A stretch of 13,616 nucleotides of DNA from an uncultured Chloroflexota bacterium (GTDB lineage Bacteria > Chloroflexota > Dehalococcoidia > UBA3495). Below are positions 6,472 to 13,616 of the stretch, one piece after another. The position numbers were made by a program, and so were the translations under genes. Where the stretch lies: NCBI GenBank assembly GCA_913031095.1, contig CAJWGH010000007.1, positions 1 through 13,616 of the forward strand, given 5' to 3'. Each line of letters opens with the position of its first letter. Positions within the stretch are counted from its first letter, which is position 1. Under the pieces are notes generated by a model. It made no database searches and had not been told where the DNA came from. It saw nothing but the letters and a program-made list of their open reading frames with translations.

Positions 6472-7287
6472 ATGAGCGCAACCCAGCACTGGACTGAGAT
6501 GGTTAGGTTAGAACATGCCCAGTCCGACAGTATGCGTAAAGAAGACCCGCCCTCAGATTCATGGAGCAACTTTGCCCATCAGTTTCGCGCTGATCCCGGC
6601 CGGACTGACGACGCATTGGTTAACCATCTGCGCCGTTCTATAAGACCTGGTTTGGTGGTTATGGACGTAGGAGCAGGAGGCGGCCGTCTGGCGCTACCCT
6701 TGGCCCTAGATGCGGAGAAAGTAATCGCCATTGAGCCGTCGCCCAGTATGTGCCGGGTGTTGTGTGGCGTGGCTGAAGAGTTCGACGTAACGAACGTTGA
6801 AATCGTTGAATCAGGCTGGCTTGAAGCCGAGGTCACCGAGGCAGATGTAGCTATCTGCGTTCATGTTCTCTACGTCATCCAAGATATCGAGGCGTTCGTT
6901 AGGAAACTGGAGGAGCATGTCAGCGAAGTGATGGTGGTGATGTACCAGTCGCCGCCTCAGTCGCAGATTTATCCTCTGTGGGAATTGGTGCATGGCGCCC
7001 CCAGGCTTCCCCTGCCCAGCCTCCCTGAATTCTTAGACGTACTGGATCAACTACGGATCAGACCTGACGTGAACGTAGTCCACACCGAACATAACCGTGG
7101 TTTCGAAAGCCTCAATGTAGCCAAAGAGCAGTTGGCACGTCGCCTGTACGTTCTGCCTGAGACGGCCGAGATGGAACGTCTTGAAGCGCTGCTGCCTCGG
7201 GTTTTGGAGGAAAAAGACGGTAGATTTTCCATCAAAGACGCCATCCGATTGGAGCCCTGGGTGATCTCCTGGCAGCCTGGCAGCTAA
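6472..7287 (+). CDS. Class I SAM-dependent methyltransferase
   Basis: The 271-residue protein has SAM-binding motif I as VVMDVGAGGGRLALPLA (residues 62-78), the acidic end of the second strand at E88 in VIAIEPSPSM, and a later strand DVAICVHVLYVI (125-136) followed by a helix, the usual Rossmann-type order. It transfers a methyl group from SAM to an unknown acceptor; the C-terminal 110 residues, which would set specificity, match nothing I recognise. The start at 6472 is chosen because AAGAAGG lies 4 bases upstream. The alternative ATG at 6448 has AAGGA only 1-2 bases away and lies about 8 bases after the predicted transcript start. The gene is transcribed away from the flavoenzyme operon and converges on the MFS gene with 20 bases between them; no hairpin terminator is visible there. 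Confidence 0.85.
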   Translation: MSATQHWTEMVRLEHAQSDSMRKEDPPSDSWSNFAHQFRADPGRTDDALVNHLRRSIRPGLVVMDVGAGGGRLALPLALDAEKVIAIEPSPSMCRVLCGVAEEFDVTNVEIVESGWLEAEVTEADVAICVHVLYVIQDIEAFVRKLEEHVSEVMVVMYQSPPQSQIYPLWELVHGAPRLPLPSLPEFLDVLDQLRIRPDVNVVHTEHNRGFESLNVAKEQLARRLYVLPETAEMERLEALLPRVLEEKDGRFSIKDAIRLEPWVISWQPGS

Positions 7288-7307
7288 TGCCCGGACCGAG
7301 GCTGGAT

Positions 7308-8552
7308 TTATTCTAACCTAGGCGGTTTCTTGCTCATGGCCAGTGCCCCGACCATGCCTGCCACTGAGCCGAAGGAGGCCACCGCGAACGTCCAGTTCAT
7401 GCTCAGATGGTCGGCTATCGCCCCGCCCACGGTGGGTGAGAAGGCACTGCCGAGGCCCGCTCCAACCGACATCAGCCCAAAGGCGGCTGCGGAGAATTGC
7501 ACTGCTACGTAGTCTCCTGCAGCGGCGGCGCAGACAGTGTAGGCGGCCCGGAGCGTGAACCCCAGCAGCACAGAGGCGACGATGAAGCTGGCTATGCCTG
7601 GAAGCGTCGCCATTAGGATGAATGCTACACCCTGCAGCAGGAAAGAGTAGAAAAACGCCTGGCCTCGGCTGACTTGGTCAGACATCCTTCCCCACAGCAC
7701 GCCGCTGGTCACGCTTAGCAGTCCGATCAGAATCACTAACTGCCCGGCTGTTGCGAGGCTGATGCCATTCTCCTGGGAAAGATAGACGCCGAAAAACGAT
7801 GTGAAGATGTTTTGTGACCACCCCGAGTTGAAGGCGAGAAAGGTGACCAGCCAGATCATGGGGTTCTTGTAGGCTGCGATCGGCCAGGCGCCGTGTGCCT
7901 GGCTGGGACTCTGATGGATGCTAGGAATACCTTCGGGACTGGCTATAGGCCGCTCCCTAAGGAACAGTAGAGAGATTGCCCCGATACCGATGGCCAGACC
8001 ACCGAACGTGAACCAGGAGTGACGCCAACCGTCATCAACGTCACGTCCCACAAGCAAAGGCACCACAACTCCGGCAAATATGAAGGCGAAGCTCCCTCCT
8101 GTGGCTGCCAGACCGGCAGCTAGGCCCCGGTCCTGTTGTCGGAACCAACGTGAAAGTAAACCCATCATCGGAGTAAGGGCCATACCGGAGCCTACGCCCA
8201 TCAGCCCGGCGGCCAGTAAGACCGGAGGATAGGTCTGGGCGAGACCCAAAAGGATCATCGCTCCCCCTACCACTACGGAGCCTATTCCGATGATGAAACG
8301 GCTTCCGTACCGGGGAGCAATGGTCCCGGAGATTAGGGTGCTGGCCATGCGGACCACGGCCGTTAGGGTGATTACGAAGCCAGCCTTGGTGTGGGACAAG
8401 CCGAGGTCTACTTCCATGGACGGAAGCGTTAAACTGTGGGCGAATTGGGTGAACCCTGCACCCCAGTTGACCAGCATTCCGGTGAGCAGCATCACGCCTG
8501 TGTATGAGAACAACCAGTCTGGCGCGAGGTTCAACGGCTTATGGGGTCTCAT
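7308..8552 (-). CDS. MFS transporter (monocarboxylate / oxalate-formate antiporter-like)
   Basis: The 414-residue protein has about 12 hydrophobic segments, the normal MFS size and topology. The loop between helices 2 and 3 reads SGTIAPRYGSR, a variant of the MFS G-x3-D-R-x-G-R motif. WFRQQDRGLAAGLAATGGS resembles the R-G-x-A-x-G-x-x-x-x-G pattern of the monocarboxylate and oxalate/formate antiporter-like branch, and GRMSDQVSRG lies in the second half. It probably moves a small organic anion across the cytoplasmic membrane; the substrate is unknown. The ATG at 8552 has no clear ribosome-binding site, but it lies 36 bases after the epoxide hydrolase stop, so translation may depend on the upstream gene. 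The cytoplasmic loop between helices 6 and 7 holds the usual variable, proline-rich stretch. It is the last gene of the second minus-strand block. Confidence 0.88.
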   Translation of the reverse strand: MRPHKPLNLAPDWLFSYTGVMLLTGMLVNWGAGFTQFAHSLTLPSMEVDLGLSHTKAGFVITLTAVVRMASTLISGTIAPRYGSRFIIGIGSVVVGGAMILLGLAQTYPPVLLAAGLMGVGSGMALTPMMGLLSRWFRQQDRGLAAGLAATGGSFAFIFAGVVVPLLVGRDVDDGWRHSWFTFGGLAIGIGAISLLFLRERPIASPEGIPSIHQSPSQAHGAWPIAAYKNPMIWLVTFLAFNSGWSQNIFTSFFGVYLSQENGISLATAGQLVILIGLLSVTSGVLWGRMSDQVSRGQAFFYSFLLQGVAFILMATLPGIASFIVASVLLGFTLRAAYTVCAAAAGDYVAVQFSAAAFGLMSVGAGLGSAFSPTVGGAIADHLSMNWTFAVASFGSVAGMVGALAMSKKPPRLE

Positions 8553-8588
8553 CTAGCGTACAAAGCTGATCAACGGAGCCGTAGGGTT

Positions 8589-9740
8589 TTAGCGCAAGGG
8601 CCGGAAGAAGTCGCGGACATCCTCCACCAACCTGCCAGGTTCTTCCAATGCCGCGAAATGTCCGCCGGCGGGCATGACCGTCCATTGCTGCACGTTGTAA
8701 GAACGCTCGGCCCACTCACGCGTCGGAACGCTTATTTCGGCCGGAAACACTGCGATGCCACAGGGGACCTCGATCTTTTCACCTTGGTTGAGGTTCCATG
8801 GTTTCCGCAGAGTCTCGTAGTAGAGTTTGGTCGACGATCCTATCGATTGTGTGACCCAGTAGATGGTGATGGTAGTGAGCAGCTCGTCTTTGGTGAACCG
8901 CTTTTCCACATCACCTCCACAGTCGCTCCATGTTCGATATTTCTCCACGATCCAGGCAGCAAGCCCAGCGGGGGAATCGTTCAGACCGTATGATAGGGTC
9001 TGGGGCTTGGTGCCTTGGATGTGGGCGTAGCCACCTTCGGCGGCCTGCCAGTCTGCTCGTTTCTGGAGTAGTCCCTGCTCGGCTTCGGACAGCTCTCTGG
9101 AGCCTGGGCCCATGTAGGGTATGGGGCGCGTGACTGATGTGGAGTGGATGCCTGTGACTTTGTCGCCGTGGGCAAATCCTAGTTGGGCGGTAACGCTTGC
9201 GCCCCAGTCGCCGCCCTGAGCACCGAACCTTGGGTAGCCTAGGTTTTCCGACATCAACTTTGCCCACATATCGCCGATGCTGAGTACGTCCAGTCCACGC
9301 TCGGCTGTGTGACCGGAAAACCCGTAGCCGGGCATAGATGGCACCACCACATCGAAGGCATCTGCCGGGTCTCCCCCGTGACCGGCCGGGTCGCTGAGTA
9401 GAGGGATAATCTTGTGCATTTCGAAGAACGTGCCGGGCCATCCGTGTGTCACCACTAGAGGCATAGGGTTTGGCCCTTTGCCTTTCTCGTGGATGTAGTG
9501 TATCTCCAGGCCGTCGACCTCAGTCTTGAAGTGGGAGAATGAGTTGATCAGCTCTTCTTGGGCCCGCCAATCGAAATTGGTGCGCCAGTACTCCACCAGC
9601 TCTTTGACGTAGTCCAGATTGCTGCCGTAATCCCAGCTGGTGCCCGGCAGCTCGTCCGGCCATCGCGTGCGCTCCAGTCTGGATTTTAGGTCTTCGATGA
9701 CGGAGTCTGGTATATCTACCTTGAACGGTTCAACGGTCAT
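8589..9740 (-). CDS. Epoxide hydrolase (EHN-domain, microsomal/juvenile hormone type)
   Basis: The 383-residue alpha/beta hydrolase begins with the epoxide hydrolase N-terminal region (VEPFKVDIPDSVIEDLKSRL, then TRWPDELPGTSWDYG at residues 25-39). The oxyanion-hole motif HGWPG is at 99-103, the nucleophile Asp178 in GAQGGDWGAS, and the catalytic His361 in PAGGHFAALEEP. E335 (VFPAEISVP) fits the acid, about 26 residues before the His as in mammalian microsomal enzymes. Cap-domain tyrosines Y239 and Y307/Y308 could activate the epoxide oxygen. The enzyme opens epoxides with water to give diols, through an ester on Asp178. AGGAGA lies 8 bases before the ATG. It starts 20 bases after the CMD-family gene and is followed by an MFS gene. 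No signal peptide is seen, so it is probably cytoplasmic. The substrate is unknown. Confidence 0.93.
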   Translation of the reverse strand: MTVEPFKVDIPDSVIEDLKSRLERTRWPDELPGTSWDYGSNLDYVKELVEYWRTNFDWRAQEELINSFSHFKTEVDGLEIHYIHEKGKGPNPMPLVVTHGWPGTFFEMHKIIPLLSDPAGHGGDPADAFDVVVPSMPGYGFSGHTAERGLDVLSIGDMWAKLMSENLGYPRFGAQGGDWGASVTAQLGFAHGDKVTGIHSTSVTRPIPYMGPGSRELSEAEQGLLQKRADWQAAEGGYAHIQGTKPQTLSYGLNDSPAGLAAWIVEKYRTWSDCGGDVEKRFTKDELLTTITIYWVTQSIGSSTKLYYETLRKPWNLNQGEKIEVPCGIAVFPAEISVPTREWAERSYNVQQWTVMPAGGHFAALEEPGRLVEDVRDFFRPLR

Positions 9741-9760
9741 GGCGATTCTCTCCTGAGTGA

Positions 9761-10318
9761 TTAGGCGGGCAAGACTTGCTCGGTGCGGTTAGCCGGCAAT
9801 TCCGAGTCAAAGGAATTGACTACAAAGGCGATCAAGGCGTAGTTCCCCATCGTGAGCGTAAGCTCAATCAAGCCCTGTTTGCCGAACTGTTCGAAGGCGT
9901 TCTGGTACGCGCCCCGGCTAACCCGGTGCGTGCGGTAAAATTCCCGGCCGTACTTTATGACGGCTTCCACATCAGGATCCATGGCGGGCAGTTCGGTCCG
10001 GTCACGTAGGGCGTCAACAACGGCGTCGGGAACCCCGGCGGCACGGGCCGAGGCGGCATGGGCGTTCCAGACGTACATGCAGTCGTTCTCGCGGGCCGTG
10101 ACCAGCATAGCCAATTCTAATATCTTGTCGGAAAGTGAAGAGTCGTTTCTGAGGTATTGGTTCAGGGCGGTAGCCAATTGCTGGGCTTTCGGAACGTGCC
10201 AGAGTATCGATCCTGGGCCAACTTGGGGCACCGATCCTGCGCCAGCAAGAAGCTGGTCAAATTCGGTTGCTTGGTCGTTGGGAACTGTTTCTCTGGATGC
10301 TGCGGGAATTCTACCCAT
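9761..10318 (-). CDS. Carboxymuconolactone decarboxylase (CMD) family protein
   Basis: The 185-residue protein (MGRIPAASRETVP at its start) has the CMD core: LSDKILELAMLVTARENDCMYVWNAHAASARAAGVP (about residues 82-117), then a YGREFYRTHRVSRGAYQNAFEQFGKQGLIELTLTMGNYALI segment. In place of the AhpD C-x-x-C, it has C-M-Y-V-W-N-A-H, so the second cysteine is missing and it is not a disulfide-type AhpD. Such proteins range from lactone decarboxylases to uncharacterised oxidative-stress proteins; the reaction here cannot be named. The start at 10318 is preferred over an in-frame ATG at 10396, because AGGAG lies 6 bases before it and the longer form would overlap the upstream MFS gene. It sits 20 bases upstream of the epoxide hydrolase gene, suggesting joint work on a cyclic or oxygenated substrate (inference). 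Confidence 0.88.
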   Translation of the reverse strand: MGRIPAASRETVPNDQATEFDQLLAGAGSVPQVGPGSILWHVPKAQQLATALNQYLRNDSSLSDKILELAMLVTARENDCMYVWNAHAASARAAGVPDAVVDALRDRTELPAMDPDVEAVIKYGREFYRTHRVSRGAYQNAFEQFGKQGLIELTLTMGNYALIAFVVNSFDSELPANRTEQVLPA

Positions 10319-10392
10319 GATGGTCTCCTGAAGTAAGCGTTTTTGAGGCTTGGGAGCGGAGGCTTCTAACGTACGCGCCAGTTTTTGGGTTG

Positions 10393-11634
10393 TCAATCTC
10401 CCGAATTAGGTGCGGTTCGTGCCGATGATTCCATGACGTTTCTAGGCATCAACAGTCCCGCCATCAACAATGCCCATGATGCTAGAGCAGCTATAGTTAA
10501 GCCTGGGAAGAAAGAGCCTGACACATCTCGCAAGGCTCCCACGAATATAGGCGCCACGAACATGGCGAATCCGGAGAATGTCAGGAACGAACCCCAGACC
10601 ACGGCTACCTTCTCGGGAGTCATGCCATTCATTTGCATGGGCAGGGTGAGCAGGGTTGGGACGTAGAGCCATGACCCCACGCCCATGACTATCACCGCTG
10701 GGTATATCAGTTGCGGCTCGGTGAAGAGAATGGCGCCTAACCCACCGAGGCTGGCCATGAGTCCTGATGCGGCGAACAGAACTTTGGGCGATCTTACTCT
10801 GAGCGCTACGGCCCCGCCGACCAAAACGGCAAACACTCCGACCAGAGGCAGCATGCCCGTGATGAACCCAGCCTGGGATAGAGATATACCACGGTTCTCG
10901 TTGTAGAAAGTTGGCAGCCACCCGGTGAAAGCCGTGTATTGGACCAATATGCCTGCGTCGGCAGCCAGGAGAAGCACGACCGGACGATTACGCAAAACGC
11001 CGCCAACTTCCTGAAGAGTTATACCTTGGTCGGACATGGGAACGCCGCCCGACTCTCGGCCTAATATCATCCACGCAATCAGGCCGGCAACTCCAGGCAG
11101 AGCGAACACTGTCAGAGCCGTCTGCCAATCTATAAAATCAGATAGAGGGGCAGCTGTGGCCACGGATAGAGCGATGCCCAGGCTCAACGCTGCTGTGGTA
11201 AGAGCGTTCATGACCGTAATCTCTTTGGTCGGGAACCACTGCATCAACAAAGGGCCAGAGGCTGTCAGTACAAATGCGAACCCCAGGCCGATGACTGACC
11301 GGAGCAGGACCAGGGTGACGAAATTGGGCGCTAACCCCGAGAGAGATAACAAGGCTATAGATGCCCATCCGACGACGAATGACCGTCGGATACCAACCCG
11401 CGCTATAAGCATGCCGCTGGGTAGCCCTAAGGCTGCTGCTACGAGGAGAGGCAAAGCTACTAACAGGCCAGCAGCTGCTCGACTGATCTGGTACTCGTCG
11501 ATGACTAGTGGAAAGATGGGCGATACCGTGAAGATGTTAAGCCCAACACTTAAGTGTCCGGATAAAAGCAGGGCCGCAATCACAAACCGGTACTTGCTTA
11601 AGCTCAAATTGCTGGTCGCGGGGTCGTCGGGCAT
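10393..11634 (-). CDS. MFS transporter (CynX/NimT-like or nitrate/sugar-type branch)
   Basis: The 413-residue protein has about 12 membrane segments. The first half contains PSGMLIARVGIRRS, the loop 2-3 motif of MFS carriers, and a proline/glycine-rich helix region, VLLRSVIGLGFAFVLTASGP. A central hydrophilic linker (LGRESGGVPMSDQGITLQEVG) separates the halves. The last helix ends in MAGLLMPRNV followed by a short polar tail. The pattern recalls the cyanate/nitroimidazole CynX/NimT-type group, but the substrate cannot be set from sequence. The ATG at 11634 has no obvious ribosome-binding site and lies 7 bases after the stop of the SRAP gene, so coupled translation is likely. A 74-base gap separates it from the CMD gene; nothing convincing is visible there beyond a 7-base direct repeat, AAGCCTC. 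Confidence 0.88.
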   Translation of the reverse strand: MPDDPATSNLSLSKYRFVIAALLLSGHLSVGLNIFTVSPIFPLVIDEYQISRAAAGLLVALPLLVAAALGLPSGMLIARVGIRRSFVVGWASIALLSLSGLAPNFVTLVLLRSVIGLGFAFVLTASGPLLMQWFPTKEITVMNALTTAALSLGIALSVATAAPLSDFIDWQTALTVFALPGVAGLIAWMILGRESGGVPMSDQGITLQEVGGVLRNRPVVLLLAADAGILVQYTAFTGWLPTFYNENRGISLSQAGFITGMLPLVGVFAVLVGGAVALRVRSPKVLFAASGLMASLGGLGAILFTEPQLIYPAVIVMGVGSWLYVPTLLTLPMQMNGMTPEKVAVVWGSFLTFSGFAMFVAPIFVGALRDVSGSFFPGLTIAALASWALLMAGLLMPRNVMESSARTAPNSGD

Positions 11635-11641
11635 CTTATGA

Positions 11642-12364
11642 CTAAGGGAACAAGCGGCTGTCGGAATTAGCTTCTAGGTCACCTTCAGACAGGGGCAAGA
11701 TGAGTTCCGGGCCGCGGTTCTTAACCGAGTTGACGGTTTCCGCCACCCGATGTGAGGTGAGCAGGTCTTCGGGCGCGGGAATCAGCAAGGGTTCTAGATT
11801 TGCTGGGTCTTCAGTCAGCGGATCCAGCCATAACGCCTGTGTCTCACCTGATAAGATGACCGGCATTCGGTTATGAAGCGGTTCGATGAACGAGTTGGCG
11901 AACGTTGTGACAATGGTGCACGAGCGGACCACTGGACCCTCTGGGGATTTCCAAGTCTCCCACAGGCCGGCAAAAGCCAAGGGTTCACTATTCTTGGAGT
12001 AGATATAGGTAGGAAGTCTGCGTCTGCCGTCTTTCTTCCACTCGTAAAATCCGTTCGCCAACACCAGGCAACGCCGTTTCTTGAATGCCGCCCTGAATGC
12101 AGGCTTGGTTGAGACCGTCTCGCCAACGGCATTGATCATACGGGCTCCAACTTTCAAATCCTTGGCCCAGAATGGGATCAAGCCCCACCGCATCACTTCG
12201 CCCCGTCTTTGGCCGTCGTTGGTGACGGTTAACACCGCTTGGGTAGGTGCGATGTTGTATCTAGGGCCGTGATCAATGAATTCAGAGTCGGTGAACTCGG
12301 ATGGGAAACCGAACCGTCCCTGAAGTTCGTCCGAATTAGACGTAAGGGTGAATCGACCACACAT
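11642..12364 (-). CDS. yedK: SOS response-associated peptidase (SRAP / YedK / HMCES family)
   Basis: The 240-residue protein begins MCGRF, so Cys2 is exposed after removal of Met, as required for SRAP catalysis. Other catalytic residues are visible: N78 in RMINAVGET, E108 in NGFYEWKK and H164 in PLHNRMPVIL, matching E. coli YedK Asn75, Glu105 and His160. YNIAPTQ (36-42) and MRWGLIPFWAKD (58-69) are family hallmarks. SRAP proteins form a covalent thiazolidine crosslink between Cys2 and abasic sites in single-stranded DNA, shielding them during replication. The length is normal. The ATG at 12364 is set by the invariant C-G-R start. The gene is first in the second minus-strand block; the MFS gene starts 7 bases after its stop, an unusual partner for a DNA-repair protein. 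Confidence 0.95.
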   Translation of the reverse strand: MCGRFTLTSNSDELQGRFGFPSEFTDSEFIDHGPRYNIAPTQAVLTVTNDGQRRGEVMRWGLIPFWAKDLKVGARMINAVGETVSTKPAFRAAFKKRRCLVLANGFYEWKKDGRRRLPTYIYSKNSEPLAFAGLWETWKSPEGPVVRSCTIVTTFANSFIEPLHNRMPVILSGETQALWLDPLTEDPANLEPLLIPAPEDLLTSHRVAETVNSVKNRGPELILPLSEGDLEANSDSRLFP

Positions 12365-12404
12365 TTAGCACCATACCCCGGTCACGACTGATCGGGTCTG
12401 TAAA

Positions 12405-12433
12405 ATAATAATCTTGCCGCTCTAACCGACCAA
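12405..12433 (-). promoter_or_regulatory. Candidate sigma70-type promoter for the SRAP-led gene block
   Basis: The minus strand reads TTGGTC (12433-12428), 17 bases, then TATTAT (12410-12405), 41 bases before the SRAP ATG. The -10 box is in an A/T-rich patch that stands out from its surroundings. The -35 box is a weaker match. The rest of the 239-base gap (12365-12603) holds no gene I can support. No LexA-type operator is evident. Confidence 0.4.
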
Positions 12434-12603
12434 GACTCAATGGACCGGGCTGGGATGTTCAGGTTGCCAGCAAGCGTTGGCGAAACACAATGATCTTATG
12501 AATATCGATAGAAAGGATGGAGTGGCTACTACGTTCACGTTAAGATTGTGTTTGACTTCGGAAGCGGCACACCCGAAGCGGTAGATACATAAGCAGCTAG
12601 CGC

Positions 12604-13488
12604 TTAGCCGATCACCTCTTTGAATTGCTGTATGGCATTGATGTGATCTTGGGGCGAATTCAGGCCGGCCCGCATTGTATTGACGGATACGTGAGTAGCC
12701 CCCATATCTTCCCACACCCGTGCCTGCTCTTGCCAGAATTCTGGATCTCCGTCGCCGAAGTTGATTCGGGGCTCCATCCCGATAGTGGCGGCATCACGGC
12801 CGGCTTCCTTGGCAAATACCTTCAGCCTTTCAACGGTGGCCTTTGCATCATCGCCAGGCTGCATTTGTGGGAACCAGCCATCGGCCAGTCTGGCGACACG
12901 GCGCAGCACACGGTCTGTGGGCACTGGATTCGCCCTGCCCCCGGCCCCCATCCAGATAGGTATTGGTCTTTGTACCGGCTGTGGGTTGACACCTGCATAG
13001 TCGACTTTGTGGTACCGGCCTTCAAATTCCACAACTTCTTGTGTCCAGAACTCTCTGAGGAGTCTGATCTGCTCCGCGTAGCGCTGACCGCGATCACTGA
13101 ATTCTTGGTTTAGGGCTTCGTACTCAACGTGATTCCAACCCACGCCTACTCCCAGCCTGAGACGTCCACCGGTCAACAGATCAACCTCGGCGCCCTGCTT
13201 GGCGACCAAAGCAGTCTGCCTTTGCCCAAGAATCAACACCGCGGTCACTAGCTCGATCGTGGTGGTGATGCCGGCGAGATAGCCGAATAAGACGAACGGC
13301 TCGTGGAACATGGATTCCGAGGTGTAGCTACCCTGCCAGTTGGCGTGGTGGCTAGTGTCTGCGCCCAGAACATGGTCATAGACCATCATGTGGGAATAGC
13401 CCAACTCCTCTACTGCCTGCACATAGTCGCGCACGGCAGCGGGGTCGGCGCCGATCTCAGTCTGGGGGAAAACCGCGCCTGTCTTCAT
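12604..13488 (-). CDS. Luciferase-like F420-dependent oxidoreductase (TIGR03619-type)
   Basis: The 294-residue protein matches the LLM class, F420-dependent subgroup: MKTGAVFPQTEIG at the N-terminus, VEELGYSHMMVYDHVLG (residues 26-42), TTTIELVTAVLILGQRQTALVAKQ, GGRLRLGVGVGWNHVEYEAL (107-126), DRGQRYAEQIRLLREFWTQ, then NPQPVQRPIPIWMGAGG, a typical C-terminal barrel strand. The fold is a TIM barrel binding reduced F420 or FMN, and the substrate is unknown. GGAG is 7 bases upstream of the ATG. It follows another luciferase-like gene by 27 bases, giving a pair of paralogs that probably share a transcript coming from the right. It shares little obvious sequence with the luciferase-like protein at 4095-5042 beyond family motifs, so it is not a recent duplicate of that one. 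Confidence 0.93.
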   Translation of the reverse strand: MKTGAVFPQTEIGADPAAVRDYVQAVEELGYSHMMVYDHVLGADTSHHANWQGSYTSESMFHEPFVLFGYLAGITTTIELVTAVLILGQRQTALVAKQGAEVDLLTGGRLRLGVGVGWNHVEYEALNQEFSDRGQRYAEQIRLLREFWTQEVVEFEGRYHKVDYAGVNPQPVQRPIPIWMGAGGRANPVPTDRVLRRVARLADGWFPQMQPGDDAKATVERLKVFAKEAGRDAATIGMEPRINFGDGDPEFWQEQARVWEDMGATHVSVNTMRAGLNSPQDHINAIQQFKEVIG

Positions 13489-13515
13489 ACATCGTCTCCG
13501 AATTTTGTTGATCGA

Positions 13516-13616
13516 TCAGTCGTTGGATGCCACGGTCGCGCTAGAAGCGCCTTGGGTCTTCTCTTTGGCCCTGAAATGAGGAATCACGTGCTTGCCGAAC
13601 ATTGTCAGCGTATTCA
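13516..13616 (-). CDS. Luciferase-like oxidoreductase, C-terminal end (runs off right edge)
   Basis: The minus strand from the window edge reads 32 residues, NTLTMFGKHVIPHFRAKEK and onward, to a TGA at 13518-13516. The F-G-x-x-V-I-P-x-F sequence is the typical last helix of luciferase-like (LLM) monooxygenases, where it follows the barrel. The polar tail after it (TQGASSATVASND) is not conserved in the family. A 10-base palindrome TGATCGATCA overlaps the stop (13509-13518). The gene lies 27 bases before the next luciferase-like gene, which supports a tandem pair. Only the C-terminus is seen, so the subgroup is open. Confidence 0.65.
   Translation of the reverse strand, partial: NTLTMFGKHVIPHFRAKEKTQGASSATVASND

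Noticed and set aside
10319..10396. Longer CMD-family start at 10396
   Set aside because: It overlaps the MFS stop and lacks a ribosome-binding site; the internal ATG has AGGAG and a family-like N-terminus.
12556..12578. Hairpin CTTCGG/CCGAAG with 11-base loop downstream of the LLM gene, as a terminator
   Set aside because: Only 6 bp, large loop, and no T-tract in the minus-strand direction after the stem.
12437..12715. 92-residue minus-strand reading frame near the LLM gene end
   Set aside because: It mostly overlaps the real LLM gene in another frame and shows no family features or ribosome-binding site.
13509..13518. Palindrome TGATCGATCA as an operator
   Set aside because: It overlaps a stop codon in a likely co-transcribed pair and could be chance; no promoter elements are seen beside it.

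Overview
The window looks like a chromosomal fragment from an uncultivated bacterium rich in flavoenzymes and oxidoreductases. Two luciferase-like (F420/FMN-type) monooxygenases plus the end of a third, a GMC oxidoreductase, an acyl-CoA dehydrogenase-like flavoprotein, a PNPOx-like split-barrel protein, an epoxide hydrolase, two carboxymuconolactone decarboxylase/AhpD relatives and a PQQ/arylsulfotransferase-type propeller lie among two MFS transporters. By eye the G+C content is moderate, around the mid-50s percent. This gene mix resembles SAR202/Dehalococcoidia-type Chloroflexota from marine water or soil, but that assignment is inference from gene content. No rRNA, tRNA, phage, IS element or CRISPR array is visible. 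TGA is used as an ordinary stop by several genes, so the genetic code is standard.

Layout. The left edge (1-119, minus) holds the first 39 codons of a GrdB-like (glycine/sarcosine/betaine reductase selenoprotein B family) gene. It is divergent from an arylsulfotransferase-family gene (261-1379, plus). A five-gene minus-strand operon (6267 down to 1386) follows: acyl-CoA dehydrogenase-like, luciferase-like monooxygenase, GMC oxidoreductase, PNPOx-like protein and AhpD-like protein. It is headed by a good sigma70-type promoter (TTGACG-17-TATAGT). Divergent from it, with its own promoter (TTGAGC-17-TACAAT), is a SAM methyltransferase gene (6472-7287). A second minus-strand block (12364 down to 7308) holds an SRAP/YedK protein, an MFS transporter, a CMD-family protein, an epoxide hydrolase and another MFS transporter. 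The right edge has a complete luciferase-like monooxygenase (12604-13488) preceded by the last 32 codons of another.

Main discovery. The last gene of the first operon looks like two broken halves: a 62-residue N-terminal part and a C-terminal part separated by an in-frame TGA (1754-1752, minus). Read through, the halves form one 184-residue AhpD-like protein. The TGA falls exactly on the second cysteine of the AhpD catalytic signature E-x11-C-x2-C-x3-H, giving E48, C60, Sec63 and H67 in a C-R-Y-U motif. Seventeen bases after the TGA, a perfect 7-bp stem closes a GTT loop starting with G, as expected for a bacterial SECIS element. I call this a selenoprotein with a CxxU redox centre, not a pseudogene. 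The GrdB-like neighbour at the left edge belongs to a family first defined by selenoproteins, which is a suggestive link.

How the genes may work together (inference): the first operon could oxidise an organic substrate stepwise (monooxygenation, alcohol oxidation, dehydrogenase-type flavin chemistry), with the selenoprotein handling peroxide or providing thiol-redox capacity. The second block pairs import/export with epoxide hydrolysis. No substrate can be named from sequence alone.
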